NCBI RefSeq assembly: GCF_000332455.1
Contig: NZ_AOGY02000072.1
Coordinates: forward strand, 161,337 to 225,336
DNA from: Leptospira vanthielii serovar Holland str. Waz Holland = ATCC 700522
GTDB lineage: Bacteria > Spirochaetota > Leptospiria > Leptospirales > Leptospiraceae
DNA: 64,000 bases
Reading direction: 5' to 3'
Shown: in pieces, positions 63,820 to 64,000 of the stretch
Layout: each line of letters begins with the position of its first letter
Numbering within the stretch: position 1 is the first letter of the stretch
Notes under the pieces: model-generated
Told to the model about the DNA's origin: nothing
Seen by the model: only the letters and a program-made list of their open reading frames with translations
The model's database searches: none
Position numbers and translations under genes: made by a program

Positions 63820-64000
63820 ATGGGTAACACCTACATTGTGTATCGGAGGACAATCCGATGCCTTGGAAGGAAACCAAAGTGATAGAAGAAAGAATCAAGT
63901 TCATAGCAGCTGTTAAAAGTGGTCAGTGGTGTTTTGCCGATCTTTGCCGAGACTTTAATATATCGAGAAAGACTGGCTATAAATATCTAAAGAATTATGA
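63786..64000 (+). mobile_element. left end of an IS481-type insertion sequence
   Basis: Between the cusC fragment and the window edge lies a 5' leader with the repeated string GGTAACA at about 63799 and GGGTAACACC at 63823, then a transposase gene. The exact left boundary is uncertain, somewhere in 63775-63825, since the other end and the target duplication lie outside the window. Confidence 0.6.
63858..64000 (+). CDS. IS481-type transposase, N-terminal part
   Basis: The visible 47 residues begin MPWKETKVIEERIKFIAA and continue with an HTH (CFADLCRDFNISRKTGYKYL), the typical N-terminus of IS481-family transposases, which then carry a DDE rve domain (not visible here). The GGAGG site lies eight bases before the ATG. 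Family assignment comes from the N-terminal pattern only. Confidence 0.8.
   Translation, partial: MPWKETKVIEERIKFIAAVKSGQWCFADLCRDFNISRKTGYKYLKNY

Noticed and set aside
1..64000. tRNA, rRNA and CRISPR arrays
   Set aside because: No cloverleaf-like sequences, rRNA stretches or regularly spaced repeats were seen on reading; a tRNAscan or covariance search could not be run.

Overview
The window looks like a chromosomal segment of a spirochete of the genus Leptospira, probably a saprophytic member. The evidence is an A+T-rich sequence, a spirochete-style flagellar regulator block (flhF, flhG, fliA, DUF342 protein), many lipoproteins with loose leptospiral lipoboxes, lpxK and Wzm/Wzt envelope genes, and many two-component and chemotaxis proteins. 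No rRNA, tRNA or CRISPR was seen. Genes are densely packed and no stretch over 300 bases lacks a gene; the largest gap is 14361-14635.

Layout. 1-6319 (minus): flagellar regulation, reading flhF, flhG, a small membrane protein, fliA, a DUF342/FapA protein, a small protein and a membrane-anchored protein cut by the window edge. 6548-8491 (plus): the two halves of tRNA modification enzyme MnmC as separate genes, colliding tail to tail with lpxK and hisE (minus). 9927-14360: a thioredoxin-like protein, UDP-glucose dehydrogenase and a Wzt/Wzm polysaccharide exporter. 14636-26143: leptospiral envelope and hypothetical proteins around a receiver protein, glycogen phosphorylase, a DUF192 protein, an enoyl-CoA hydratase and a frameshifted SpoIIE-type phosphatase. 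26245-35902 (plus): one long signalling operon: chemoreceptor, CheW, CheA, CheB, an odd receiver/ATPase protein, two single-domain receivers and a 7TM-PAS histidine kinase, with a clear promoter in front. 35895-40157 (minus): purM, murI, an aminotransferase and an HtrA protease. 40161-41246 (plus): an aminopeptidase-family lipoprotein.

41243-54061 (minus) is the most interesting block: a divergent sigma-like protein, a STAS protein, an AsmA/YdbH-like protein of about 1,010 residues, a lipoprotein that looks like YnbE fused to YdbL (DUF1318), and a giant lipoprotein of about 2,650 residues with a TolB-type propeller, TPR-like helices and two degenerate CHAT-like domains. It resembles an expanded ydbH-ynbE-ydbL envelope lipid-transport locus.

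54156-58780 (minus): NhaC-type and Nramp-type transporters, each with a one-base frameshift, and a hybrid histidine kinase. 58940-63819 (minus): a cusBA-type copper/silver efflux system whose outer-membrane gene is cut by an insertion sequence of IS481 type that enters from the right edge. Three independent one-base indels in short homopolymers (phosphatase, Nramp, NhaC) mean that sequencing error must be weighed against true decay or programmed frameshifting.
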